Shown: positions 44,538 through 53,486, numbered from the stretch's first letter. The stretch: 64,000 nt of DNA from Cytobacillus purgationiresistens (GCF_030813235.1 NZ_JAUSUB010000005.1:62001-126000); one strand, 5' to 3'. Translations and numbers: made by a program. Notes: generated by a model from the sequence alone, not told the origin.

Positions 44538-44990
44538 TTAATGACGTTCAATCGTTACATTTGTAGAGATCGCAACGATTTCACCTGTTTGATTTTGATA
44601 TTCAAATTCTAATGTAATCAAATTCATAGCACCTGTAGAGCCTTCTTTAATTTTCACATCCGCCACTTTTCCAGTTACTGTTAGGATGTCTCTAGCATAG
44701 ATGGGCTTTAAAAATTTATATCCTTGTTCTCCATGAAGGATTTTCACAGGGTTCAGATGAAGAATCTCACATTTCTCCATAAAGCTATAACCGCCCCACA
44801 TGTCAATCACCTGTAGAAAGGTTAATGGAATGGGAATGCCATCATAACCTTCCTGTCTTGCCACAGCTTCATCAAAATAGATCGGATTCAAATCTCCGAT
44901 GGCTTCAGCAAATTCCTTGATTTTCACCTGATCCACTGAATAAGTATATGGAGCAAGCTCTAACCCTATTAAATCTATAACAGTTGACAT
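44538..44990 (-). CDS. MaoC-like N-terminal dehydratase-type protein (FAS1-like)
   Basis: A 150-residue hotdog protein of the MaoC_dehydrat_N (FAS1_DH) type: YTYSVDQVKIKEFAEAIGDLNPIYFDEAVA, IPIPLTFLQVIDMWGG, GEQGYKFLKPIYARDILTVTG. It has no clear hydratase His in the HGM motif, so it is probably the non-catalytic half of a heterodimer with the next MaoC protein, like ChsH1/ChsH2 or HadA/HadB. Confidence 0.85.
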   Translation of the reverse strand: MSTVIDLIGLELAPYTYSVDQVKIKEFAEAIGDLNPIYFDEAVARQEGYDGIPIPLTFLQVIDMWGGYSFMEKCEILHLNPVKILHGEQGYKFLKPIYARDILTVTGKVADVKIKEGSTGAMNLITLEFEYQNQTGEIVAISTNVTIERH

Positions 44991-45034
44991 CTCTCCCGCA
45001 CCTCACTTTTAATAACTAGGAATCTATTGTTTTA

Positions 45035-45775
45035 TCACATGAACCTGCCGCCCGTTACTTCCAAAACATTCCCTGTCATATAATCAGCATAATCAGAGCT
45101 TAGAAATATTACAGCTTTTGCAATATCCAGCGGCTCACCGACTCTTTGCATCGGAATTTCTGCAATTTTAATTTCTCTTACTTTTTCAGGAACTGCTCTT
45201 GTCATATCTGTATCAATGAATCCCGGTTGAACAGCATTCACGTTGACTTGGAATTTAGCAAGCTCTTTTGCTGCCGCTTTCGTCATGCCAACAATACCAG
45301 CCTTTGCACCGGCATAATTGACTTGGCCCATATTCCCAACCTTACCGGCAATCGAGGATATATTAACGATTTTTCCTTTTTCCTGCTTTCTCATATAGGC
45401 TCCAGCTGCCTGCATACAAAGAAAAGTGCCTTTCATATGAACTGCCAGCACCTGATCAAATTGTTCTTCAGTCATTTTATGTAGCATAGCATCCCGTGTA
45501 ATACCTGCATTGTTAACGAGGATATCTAAATCTCCAAAAGTATCAATTGCTGATTGAACAAGTTGGTTAGCGCTTACCTTATTTGCTACATCCACCTTTT
45601 GAGCGAGTCCCTTTCTGCCTAACTTCTCCACTTCTTTAACAACTGTCACAGCAGCTTCCACATTTAGATCTCCAACAACAACATCTGCTCCATGTTGAGC
45701 AAATAACAAAGCAATTTCTCTGCCAATACCTTGACCAGCCCCAGTAACGACTGCAATTTTTCCTTCAAGATTCAT
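45035..45775 (-). CDS. FabG-like SDR (3-oxoacyl thioester reductase / 3-hydroxyacyl-CoA dehydrogenase)
   Basis: A 246-residue classical SDR. VVTGAGQGIGREIALLFA, LVNNAGITRDAMLHKM, IVNISSIAGKVGNMGQVNYAGAKAGIVG and the C-terminal NVLEVTGGRFM are complete FabG signatures. It opens the operon with two MaoC, two dehydrogenases, the thiolase-like protein and DUF35, and there it probably oxidises a 3-hydroxyacyl-CoA. The ribosome binding site is AAGGGGAG. A promoter and cre-like box are visible upstream. Confidence 0.9.
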   Translation of the reverse strand: MNLEGKIAVVTGAGQGIGREIALLFAQHGADVVVGDLNVEAAVTVVKEVEKLGRKGLAQKVDVANKVSANQLVQSAIDTFGDLDILVNNAGITRDAMLHKMTEEQFDQVLAVHMKGTFLCMQAAGAYMRKQEKGKIVNISSIAGKVGNMGQVNYAGAKAGIVGMTKAAAKELAKFQVNVNAVQPGFIDTDMTRAVPEKVREIKIAEIPMQRVGEPLDIAKAVIFLSSDYADYMTGNVLEVTGGRFM

Positions 45776-45812
45776 TTCTTTCTCCCCTTTTTTTAAAGCC
45801 TTTTTGTTTTAT

Positions 45813-45826
45813 GGTAAGGGCTTTCA
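45813..45826 (-). promoter_or_regulatory. cre-like box in the leader of the FabG/MaoC/dehydrogenase operon
   Basis: TGAAAGCCCTTACC on the minus strand resembles cre with two mismatches. The bases GTAAGGGCTTTCATT are shared exactly with the cre-like site before the ABC binding protein gene (865-879). It lies about 20 bases downstream of the predicted start point. Confidence 0.4.
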
Positions 45827-45838
45827 TTTTATAAATAA

Positions 45839-45867
45839 ATTTTATATAATAAAAAATTTTTTGTCAA
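45839..45867 (-). promoter_or_regulatory. Sigma-A promoter of the FabG/MaoC/dehydrogenase operon
   Basis: TTGACA (45862-45867) and TAAAAT (45839-45844) on the minus strand are spaced by 17 bases, close to consensus. Confidence 0.7.
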
Positions 45868-45903
45868 TAAAAATTAGAAAATTTAGATTTGTTTAACAGT
45901 TAA

Positions 45904-45953
45904 TAAAAAAACTTCCTGATCTTATGTCATTTTCTGAGATAAGATTAGGAAGT
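45904..45953 (-). terminator. Terminator of the iclR gene
   Basis: CTTCCT(A)ATCTTAT pairs with ATAAGAT(C)AGGAAG around a short loop; on the minus strand TTTTTTT follows. The long stem-loop lies 175 bases after the iclR stop, with repeat copy B between. Confidence 0.8.
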
Positions 45954-46003
45954 CGGCGTATTCTTTTAAAAGATAAGAAAGAATAAAATTTATAAATTAG
46001 CAA

Positions 46004-46128
46004 AATGTCTAGCTCCAGCGCCTACCCCTCTTTGGTATAAGTCCATCCTCCCAGAAAGGTAAAGAACACCTTTCCGCGAGGCTCGTCTTATGCTATGGCT
46101 GAGGGTGAGCAAGGCGACCCGCGCTTTT
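46004..46128 (+). repeat. Intergenic repeat copy B, directly after iclR
   Basis: Begins AATGTCTAGCTCCAGCGCC and ends GAGCAAGGCGACCCGCGCTT, abutting the iclR stop codon TAG. It contains the internal pair AGAAAGGT/ACCTTTC and others. It is the best-preserved copy together with copy C. Confidence 0.6.
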
Positions 46129-46929
46129 CTATGTAAACGGCACTCTTCCGCCTAGTTTATAACTTATTTCGTCTGCTACTTTTTTTATTCTTTCTCCCAT
46201 TCTTACTGCTTCTTCACCCTTCAACTGCGTCGTCATTCCTACAAGCGCGATCGACATTTCCACTGTTTCCCTATTATTAAAAATCGGGGCAGCAACCCCT
46301 GCAATTCCTTCAATATATTCCCCAAATGCAATGGCATATCCTTTTTCACGCACTTCTTTAAGCTCTTCCTTTAAATTGCTTATCTCTTCCTCTGATAAAG
46401 GTCTGAGTCCATCATTCATTCGAATCAGTTCATCTGACTCATCTTCATCCATAAAAGCGAGTAGGCTTTTACCATAGGCGCCATCCACAACAGAAAAATG
46501 TCGTCCAACAGAAACATTGATTCCGAATTGCTCAGCCTCCACCTTAGAGATAATGGTTGATTTCTTCTGACCTATCCGGTTAACTAGAAAGCTTGTAAGC
46601 CCTGTTTCCTCGGTAATTTCCTCCATATACGGCTCTATGACAGATAAATCAAGGATATTTTCCTTCGCCCTTTCGCCCAGAACAACTAAATAGGGACCAA
46701 GACTATACCTTTTTGAGCTTTGATCATAGCGTATTACAGATAACTCCTCCAACTTTTGTAATACTCGGTAGCAAGTTGTCGGCGTTAGAGACAACGCTTT
46801 TGCAATTTCTGTTAAATTACTTTTACTAAACTTTTTTCTACTTAATAAAGTTAATATTTTAAATGCACTATCTACTGCAGGCACATTGTATTTTCTTTTT
46901 TCTTTTTTTTCCTCTTTCTTTTTCTCCAC
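46129..46929 (-). CDS. IclR-family transcriptional regulator
   Basis: A 266-residue IclR regulator. After a lysine/glutamate-rich start, the winged helix (about 20-85) reads VDSAFKILTLLSRKKF, SNLTEIAKALSLTPTTCYRVLQKL; the effector domain (100-255) includes DGAYGKSLLAFMDED and YAIAFGEYIEGIAGVAAPIF, the IclR signature. GTG at 46929 follows AGGAGG by seven bases and is preferred over the ATG at 46959. It lies upstream of the FabG/MaoC/dehydrogenase operon in the same direction and is divergent from a LysR gene, so it likely controls the former. Confidence 0.92.
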   Translation of the reverse strand: MEKKKEEKKEKRKYNVPAVDSAFKILTLLSRKKFSKSNLTEIAKALSLTPTTCYRVLQKLEELSVIRYDQSSKRYSLGPYLVVLGERAKENILDLSVIEPYMEEITEETGLTSFLVNRIGQKKSTIISKVEAEQFGINVSVGRHFSVVDGAYGKSLLAFMDEDESDELIRMNDGLRPLSEEEISNLKEELKEVREKGYAIAFGEYIEGIAGVAAPIFNNRETVEMSIALVGMTTQLKGEEAVRMGERIKKVADEISYKLGGRVPFT

Positions 46930-47178
46930 AAACCATCCTCCTGATTCTCTAGTTATCAATAGGTAATTAATAACAGTATATTGCTTCTATTTTACAATAT
47001 TTAGATAAATAATTATAGAAAATAATAAATATATTTTAAATATAAAAAGTTTTTTTGTCAAAGAAAAATATAAGATCAATCTTGGATATCAATGATTATT
47101 TAAACCGCTTTTCCTGTTCAATATGATAAAATCTTATTAAAATATAGATAATTCATTGTATTAAGGCAGGTGGAACGA

Positions 47179-48087
47179 ATGGATATCAAACAATTAGAAG
47201 TGTTTAATACCATATATTCATATAAAAATTTTTCTAAGGCAGCTGAAGTATTATCGATCTCACAGCCTACTGTTAGCGCACAAATAAAGTCATTAGAAGA
47301 AAGTCTCGGTTTACAGCTATTTAATCGAAAAAATAAAGCACTCGGCAATTTAACGGATGCCGGTAAGATTCTCTACCCATTTTCAAGCCAAATATTATCA
47401 CTGGTAAAGGATGCTGAGACTTCATTATCACAATATAAAAAGGGTTATTCTGGAACCTTGTCACTGGTTACTTCCGACTCTTTTTGCTACTGGATTTTAC
47501 CACAGATTTTAGAGAATTTTAACCAGCAGTTCCCTTCAATCGAAATTACATTACACACAGAGTTTACTCCGAAGATGATAGATATGGTCAACAATCGCGA
47601 AGTACATTATGCCGTAGCAAGAACAGGTACTCCCCATTTTAATGAAGAACAATTGCAAAGTGAGGCAATTGGGCACGACCCGGTTGTCCTTGTTGCCTCA
47701 ACGCAGAACCAACTGAGCCAAATGCAGAAAGTTTCAATTGAAGACCTGATCAACGAAACCTTCATTGTCTATGGAAAGAGATCTAATTATTGGACACAAA
47801 TTGAACATGCATTTCAACCATTCGGCCTTGCTATGAAAACAGGTATGGAGTTAAATGACATCAACGCAACCAAAAAAATGATAGAAATCAACTTAGGCAT
47901 TTCCTTTCTACCTGAGATCTCCGTGCAGGATGAAATAAAAAATAATAAGCTAAAGATAATCGAAATAGAGGATTTCCCTATGCTTTTTAGATACTCTCAT
48001 TTAATCTATCATAAAGATTTAATTATTACTGGCGGTGTTGAGAAATTCATTCAATTCATAAGAGAGACGCGACCTTACACACTCTAA
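47179..48087 (+). CDS. LysR-family transcriptional regulator
   Basis: A 302-residue LysR-type regulator. The N-terminal helix-turn-helix is MDIKQLEVFNTIYSYKNFSKAAEVLSISQPTVSAQIKSLE; the effector-binding half starts SLVTSDSFCYWILPQIL, with the typical two-lobe pattern. ATG at 47179 follows AGGTGG with five bases of spacing. It is divergent from iclR and convergent with the ADP-forming acyl-CoA synthetase gene; its targets are not evident but the TRAP operon ending there is a candidate. Confidence 0.93.
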   Translation: MDIKQLEVFNTIYSYKNFSKAAEVLSISQPTVSAQIKSLEESLGLQLFNRKNKALGNLTDAGKILYPFSSQILSLVKDAETSLSQYKKGYSGTLSLVTSDSFCYWILPQILENFNQQFPSIEITLHTEFTPKMIDMVNNREVHYAVARTGTPHFNEEQLQSEAIGHDPVVLVASTQNQLSQMQKVSIEDLINETFIVYGKRSNYWTQIEHAFQPFGLAMKTGMELNDINATKKMIEINLGISFLPEISVQDEIKNNKLKIIEIEDFPMLFRYSHLIYHKDLIITGGVEKFIQFIRETRPYTL

Positions 48088-48096
48088 CCGTTACAT

Positions 48097-48142
48097 AAAA
48101 AAATGGCTACATCCCCAGATATACGGGATGTAGCCATTTTTT
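48097..48142. terminator. Bidirectional terminator between lysR and the acyl-CoA synthetase
   Basis: AAATGGCTACATCCC/GGGATGTAGCCATTT is a 15-base perfect stem around a short loop, flanked by A and T runs, so it serves both convergent genes. Confidence 0.92.
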
Positions 48143-48149
48143 CAAATCA

Positions 48150-50240
48150 TTATTTTTTTCCTACTATAAATGCATCCACAGCTGTAACGCCTCCGCCTTC
48201 CTTATGAACAATTAAAGGGTTTATATCCAGTTCCTCTAAACTATCTGTATGTGTCTTACAAAAGTGAGAAATCTTTACGAGAGCATCCGCTAGCGCGGGT
48301 ATATCGTACTTCACCTGCGAACGTGCCCCTTCAAGAATAGGGTAGCTTTTGATGGATTGAATCATTCTCATTGCTTCTTTTTCTGTTAGAGGGGCAGGCA
48401 TAAATGTCACATCTTTTAATACCTCTATAAATACTCCCCCAAGTCCAAACATGATAGAAGGACCAAAGAGCTCATCCTGTACCGCACCAATAATAACCTC
48501 AATCCCTCTATCAGCCATCTCCTCCACAAGTACACCATCTAATCGTTTCTCGGGAAAATACTTATTGCTATTTTCTATTATTTCACAGTAAGCGTTCTCA
48601 GCCTCTTCCAAGGAAGCAATATTCAGTTTCACTAATCCATACTCACTTTTATGGGCAATCTCAGAAGACAATGCCTTTATTACTAAAGGGAACTTTAACG
48701 AAATTGACTTGATATCTTCCAAGCTTTTTACTATCGTATTAGCAGGAACAGTTACACCATAGCTTTGCAAAAGCTGTTTACTTTCCCATTCATTCTGCTT
48801 TCCTCTAATAGGATGATAGTCAAACTGTTTTTGCAAGGATGAGCTTGTTCCTTTTGAACTCTGTTCCTGTGAGCGATAATAACCTAGAACATTTGCCAGG
48901 GCATTCGCAGCCCTTGTAGGTGTCGGTAACCAGCAAATATTGCGCTCATCGATAACTTTATCTTTTGTTTGCTGTTCTATCCCTGACCAGCATAATATAA
49001 ATATTTTATTTGCTTCCTGTGCGATTTGAGATAGCTTGGAGATGATAGGTTTAAATGGTTCATCGGTCATTTGTAAATATAAAATAATTGACTGTACTTG
49101 GTCGTCATTTAGTAAAATATTCAAAGAGTCAATGATTTGATCAGGGTTTTGATTCACTTGTGCAGTAATATCAACAGGATTCTTGATTGATGCAAATGCT
49201 GGAAGGGAATCCTTTAATGCAGACTTCGTGTCTTCTCTAAGCTCTGCTAATTCAATTCCCCTTACCTCAAATTGATCAGCCATGAGAATACCTGCACCGC
49301 CTGATTGTGTTACAATCACTGTTCCTCCTGGATTAATGGGTTTACTCGTTTTATTAAAAACCGCTAATGTATCTATCAATTCCTCTTCATCACCTACCCT
49401 TACAACATTGTTTTGTTGTAAATAAGAATGATAGATATTTGCATTCCCAGCCATAGACGCAGTATGAGAGCTGGCTGCATCTGCACCTTTGGCAGAGTTT
49501 CCAACTTTTATTAATACAAGCGGTGTGTCTGTCTGATGACACGCTTTAATCGCTGTATCCATTTTCTCAAAATCCCTTGCACCTTCTAAATAACCGCCAA
49601 TTACTTTTATATCCCCTTGTTCAGCAAAGTATTGAACATAATCAAAGAAATCAACACACGCCTCATTTCCACTTGATACAAAATATTGAAACCCAAGCCC
49701 GTTCTCTTTAGCCATCGTATAAGTGAGCGTCCCAAGTGCACCACTTTGGGTAATAAACGCAACCGGATCATATTGCCCATATTTCAAGCTTGAAAAAGAG
49801 ACAATCGCTCTTTCTTTAAAATTAAATAGCCCCAATGAGTTTGGACCGCAAATTGGTATGCCAGATTCCCGTGAAAATTCAGTTAGCTCCTGTTCCATTT
49901 TTGCCCCTTCTTCACCAATCTCTGTGAAGCCTGAGCTGAAGGTTACTACACTCTTCACTTTCTTTTTATAAAGCTCATCAAGAATGCCCTTTACTTTAGA
50001 CGCACTTACTGAGATTAAAGCAAGATCAATGGATGAAGGGAGACTATCGATATCCTTATAGCATGTGTAACCTTCAATTTCATCATATTTCGGATTAACC
50101 AAATACACTTCTCCTTCATATCCAACATCCTTTAAATTAGCGATTGGTTTAAAGCTGATTTTAGCTTTATCACCTGAAGCGCCAATAATTGCGAGTGATT
50201 TTGGAGAAAGCATTGGTGAAAGTAAATGTTGCTGGCTCAT
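48150..50240 (-). CDS. ADP-forming acyl-CoA synthetase (acetate--CoA ligase family)
   Basis: A 696-residue homologue of the synthetase at 34754, with the same three-domain order: CoA binding (LAIIGASGDKAKI; CGPNSLGLFNF), ligase (FITQSGALGTLTY; phospho-histidine in SSHTASMAGN) and ATP-grasp (KFPLVIKALSSE; MFGLGGVFIEVLKDV; EELDINPLIV). The gene closes the operon dctP-dctQ-dctM-synthetase, so it probably activates the acid that this TRAP system imports. Sequence divergence from the first copy suggests a different substrate. Confidence 0.92.
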   Translation of the reverse strand: MSQQHLLSPMLSPKSLAIIGASGDKAKISFKPIANLKDVGYEGEVYLVNPKYDEIEGYTCYKDIDSLPSSIDLALISVSASKVKGILDELYKKKVKSVVTFSSGFTEIGEEGAKMEQELTEFSRESGIPICGPNSLGLFNFKERAIVSFSSLKYGQYDPVAFITQSGALGTLTYTMAKENGLGFQYFVSSGNEACVDFFDYVQYFAEQGDIKVIGGYLEGARDFEKMDTAIKACHQTDTPLVLIKVGNSAKGADAASSHTASMAGNANIYHSYLQQNNVVRVGDEEELIDTLAVFNKTSKPINPGGTVIVTQSGGAGILMADQFEVRGIELAELREDTKSALKDSLPAFASIKNPVDITAQVNQNPDQIIDSLNILLNDDQVQSIILYLQMTDEPFKPIISKLSQIAQEANKIFILCWSGIEQQTKDKVIDERNICWLPTPTRAANALANVLGYYRSQEQSSKGTSSSLQKQFDYHPIRGKQNEWESKQLLQSYGVTVPANTIVKSLEDIKSISLKFPLVIKALSSEIAHKSEYGLVKLNIASLEEAENAYCEIIENSNKYFPEKRLDGVLVEEMADRGIEVIIGAVQDELFGPSIMFGLGGVFIEVLKDVTFMPAPLTEKEAMRMIQSIKSYPILEGARSQVKYDIPALADALVKISHFCKTHTDSLEELDINPLIVHKEGGGVTAVDAFIVGKK

Positions 50241-50298
50241 CTTATTCCTCCTTCTTTCATTTATTCATACTCATTGATAATAAAGTTTTCATATTCGT

Positions 50299-51603
50299 CT
50301 AATACATATTGCTAGGTAAATAGAGTGCTAGATCTGGGAAAATATAAAGAATAACGATTAATAATAGTATTGGTACAAGGAAAAGTGTTGCACCTTTAAA
50401 AATCTGTTCCAAAGATAATTCTGGTGCCGCCCCTTTTAATACAAAGCAATTCATTCCAACAGGCGGAGTAATCATTGCCATTTCCATCACAAGAACGATA
50501 ATAACGCCAAACCAGATTAGATCTAATCCTATCAATTGGATTAGCGGCAGTATAATCGGCAAAGTGACAACAACCATTGCTAAAGCATCCATAACCATTC
50601 CAAGTAGGATATACATAAGGATAATAATCACAAACAGGGCAAACGGAGGTAATGAAAGCCCATTTAACACATCTGCTAATACCAACGGAAGTCTTGTAAT
50701 AGTTAAGAAGTAGTTTAAAATAAACGCCATAATAATGATGGCAAACAAAAATCCAGTTGTTCTTAATGTTGCCGATAAAGCTTGTAATAAGGATGCTAAT
50801 GTTAGTTTTCTTCTTATTAAAGCAATGATAAAGGTGCAAAATGCACCTATGCCGGCAGCCTCAGTAGGGTTAAACCAGCCTACATACATGCCTCCAATGA
50901 CAATCCCAAATAACATTAATATCCATATTGTGGATTTTAATGATACGAATCTCTCTTTCCAAGTTACCTTCATTTTTATTGTAGGTGCTAGATCTGGTTT
51001 GATTAGCACAGCGATATAGACGGTGAGCATATAAAGGGCCATCAGCATAATCCCTGGAATGATTCCTGCCACAAGTAATTGACCGATAGATTGTTCAGTC
51101 ATCATCCCATATAAAATAAAAAGTGTACTTGGAGGTATTAAAACCCCTAAAGTCCCGCCAGCCACGATTGTTCCACCTGTAAGCGCTTTGTTATATCCGG
51201 CATTTAACATTTCCTTTGAAGCAATCACACCCATTGTAGCTGTATTGGCAAGACTGGAACCTGACGCTGCCGCAAACACGGCAGACGAGCCAATTGTAGC
51301 CATACCAAGGCCCCCTTTTAACCTGCTTAACCATATTCGGAAGGTATTAAATAATTCCGTGCTGATTCCGCATATATATAACAGCTCCCCCATTAAGACA
51401 AACATTGGTATCGTACTTAAGGTGTAGCTGAAACTATGATCCCAGGTGATTGTTTCCACAGCAGTTGCCAATGTATTCCATCCCTTAAGATATACAATTC
51501 CTATTATTGCAGGTACAACCATTGAGATGGCAATAGGTACCTTTAAGAACATAAGAATAAACATTAGGATGATTCCTAAAAGACCAATCATTTCAACAGA
51601 CAT
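50299..51603 (-). CDS. TRAP transporter large permease (DctM)
   Basis: A 434-residue membrane protein with about 12 spans. SGSSLANTATMGVIASKEML, GTLGVLIPPSTLFILYG, GWFNPTEAAGIGAFCTF, and MEMAMITPPVGMNCFVL are standard DctM motifs. It is the ion-coupled transport subunit and follows dctQ by 17 bases. Confidence 0.93.
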   Translation of the reverse strand: MSVEMIGLLGIILMFILMFLKVPIAISMVVPAIIGIVYLKGWNTLATAVETITWDHSFSYTLSTIPMFVLMGELLYICGISTELFNTFRIWLSRLKGGLGMATIGSSAVFAAASGSSLANTATMGVIASKEMLNAGYNKALTGGTIVAGGTLGVLIPPSTLFILYGMMTEQSIGQLLVAGIIPGIMLMALYMLTVYIAVLIKPDLAPTIKMKVTWKERFVSLKSTIWILMLFGIVIGGMYVGWFNPTEAAGIGAFCTFIIALIRRKLTLASLLQALSATLRTTGFLFAIIIMAFILNYFLTITRLPLVLADVLNGLSLPPFALFVIIILMYILLGMVMDALAMVVVTLPIILPLIQLIGLDLIWFGVIIVLVMEMAMITPPVGMNCFVLKGAAPELSLEQIFKGATLFLVPILLLIVILYIFPDLALYLPSNMY

Positions 51604-51620
51604 TTTATACCCTCCCTCAA

Positions 51621-52124
51621 CTAAATCTCTTTAGATTTCGATTGAAACAATAGTATGCAGGATCGAATCACTTTTAATAGTGCTTCCAATCCCCACATGA
51701 ATAAACCAAGTACAATGATATAGTCAAAAGGATAGAAGGGAATATCCAATAAATTAGTAGATAAGCGCATATGATTCTGATGATCCAATGCCACCCCAAG
51801 GTAAATAAATGCAAAGGTTAATGTGACAAGGAAGGTAAGCAATGCACCTACAATGTCTAGAACTGTTTGAGCTTTCACAGGGAGTTTATCTGCGATAATT
51901 TCTATAGTGATATGCCCATTTACTTGTTGTGTATATGCTAATCCACACATGATCATTACAACCATGCCTAACTGCACAATTTCAATATCACCGATGATCG
52001 GAGAGAAAAACAATCTGCTGAACACTGCAATCGCAATAAAAAGCATCATTAAAGTCATTGTTGTCAAAGCAATGTATTTAGTGATAGTGGTTAACGTCTG
52101 AATCACTTTTTCTAAGGATTTCAT
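51621..52124 (-). CDS. TRAP transporter small permease (DctQ)
   Basis: A 167-residue protein with four predicted spans: TKYIALTTMTLMMLFIAIAVFS, IVQLGMVVMIMCGLAYTQQ, VLDIVGALLTFLVTLTFAF and IIVLGLFMWGLEALLKVI. NGHITIEIIADKLP is the characteristic DctQ loop. It is the scaffold partner of DctM and separated from dctP by a 300-base gap containing a repeat. Confidence 0.9.
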   Translation of the reverse strand: MKSLEKVIQTLTTITKYIALTTMTLMMLFIAIAVFSRLFFSPIIGDIEIVQLGMVVMIMCGLAYTQQVNGHITIEIIADKLPVKAQTVLDIVGALLTFLVTLTFAFIYLGVALDHQNHMRLSTNLLDIPFYPFDYIIVLGLFMWGLEALLKVIRSCILLFQSKSKEI

Positions 52125-52212
52125 TGCCCTTCACCTCAGGTATAGTATCTGTAAAACTGCTGCCCTATTTATGAGCAGCAGTCTTAGTTTTTTTAAATTT
52201 TTTAATTAGAAA

Positions 52213-52421
52213 ATTGTCCAGCACAAACGTCCTATCGCCATCAAACTTCAGGTCTATTTCCTGCGATTAGTCAACATCGGCTCGCTCACCGTATTGCCTT
52301 TATCCACTCACAGTCCCTTTTGATCCTGTGTCCTACAGGATGTGGGTCATACAGACGTTGCCACAGGACGTGGCGCCCTTAGTGTGCGATCATTAATAGA
52401 GCAAGGCGCCCAGCGCTTTTC
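52213..52421 (+). repeat. Intergenic repeat copy E, between dctP and dctQ
   Basis: Ends GAGCAAGGCGCCCAGCGCTT directly against the dctP stop codon. It contains strong internal hairpins, e.g. GCCACAGGACGTGGC and GATCCTGTGTCCTACAGGAT. At 209 bases it is the longest copy. In the dctPQM mRNA it separates the receptor from the permease genes. Confidence 0.6.
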
Positions 52422-53486
52422 TTATTTATACGGAACGGGGTAGCCAGCCTCTTCAAGCATTTTAAATAACTCGTCAACCATTTCTTGCCCATCATATCCT
52501 TTTTGATCTGCATCCTTTATCCAAAGGTCCCATGCCGCTTTACCGTTGCTACGATATTCTTCGGTTTCTGAAGCTGATAACGTTTTAAATTCTCCACGTG
52601 TTTTAACAGCATCTTGTAATTTATTATGCGATTCTTCTAGTTCTGACTCATAGCTCTTTGTAAACATTTCAGATAATGCTGGATTCAGTTCTTCTTCAAA
52701 TAATTTTTGCAGATCTTCAGGCAAGCTTTCAAAAAATTCTTTATTCATTAATGGAATAAGCGGATTAACAAGAACGCCCATTTTTGTAATATATGGGGCA
52801 GGCTCATCATACTTTATTGCTTCAGCACCGATTGGCGTATAAAAGGCCGTATCAATCATTCCTTTTTCAAGCCCTTCATATATGCCCTCTGAAGTAATTG
52901 AAACCGGAATTCCACCTAACGCTTCAATAAAAGCATTTTCACTTTTTCCACTCGTTCGCATTTTTTTGTTTTTTAAATCAGCGATGGATTTAATCGGTTT
53001 TGTTGAAAATAAATCATAACCATCCGTAGAAGTAGGAGGCATTAAAATAACATCCTCTAAGCCCTCTTTAGCATATTTTTCACCAAAGTCTTTTAAAATA
53101 GCTGATGCTTCAGATGGTCCTTCAAACGCAAAGGGTAAACCTCCAATCGTATAGGGAAAGAAGGAAGTATCGTAAAAATAATTTGTAACTAACAAGCTAG
53201 CATCATATAAACCGCCTTTAATGTCCTGGTACACAGAGGAAGACTTCCCAAGTGAACTGCCGTGATATAAGTTTACCTTCACTCGACCATCGGTTTTTTC
53301 TTCTACAAGCTCCTTCCAAGGTTCCCAGGCATTGTAAGCATAATGGTGGGTGGATGGCTGCCAATTATTCACATCAAGTTCATAAACCTTATTGGCAGCG
53401 TTTTCATTTTTCCCAGCTGAGGAACTACATGCTGCTAAACCAATAGAAATGAGCAAAACCAGCAGTATCCCTACGTACTTTTTCAT
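52422..53486 (-). CDS. TRAP transporter solute receptor lipoprotein (DctP)
   Basis: A 354-residue receptor. The signal MKKYVGILLVLLISIGLAAC has a clear lipobox. The DctP fold shows NNWQPSTHHYAYNAWEPWKELVEEKTDGRVKV-like organisation, DASLLVTNYFYDTSFFPYT and DLKNKKMRTSGKSENAFIEALGG, the latter with the Arg that usually clasps the ligand carboxylate. It captures an organic acid for the DctQM permease. The ribosome binding site is GGGGAAGATAGG. Confidence 0.92.
   Translation of the reverse strand: MKKYVGILLVLLISIGLAACSSSAGKNENAANKVYELDVNNWQPSTHHYAYNAWEPWKELVEEKTDGRVKVNLYHGSSLGKSSSVYQDIKGGLYDASLLVTNYFYDTSFFPYTIGGLPFAFEGPSEASAILKDFGEKYAKEGLEDVILMPPTSTDGYDLFSTKPIKSIADLKNKKMRTSGKSENAFIEALGGIPVSITSEGIYEGLEKGMIDTAFYTPIGAEAIKYDEPAPYITKMGVLVNPLIPLMNKEFFESLPEDLQKLFEEELNPALSEMFTKSYESELEESHNKLQDAVKTRGEFKTLSASETEEYRSNGKAAWDLWIKDADQKGYDGQEMVDELFKMLEEAGYPVPYK

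Noticed and set aside
26060-52421. Intergenic repeats considered as a CRISPR array or insertion sequence
   Set aside because: Copies are single and far apart, without spacers, transposase gene or target duplications that I can see.
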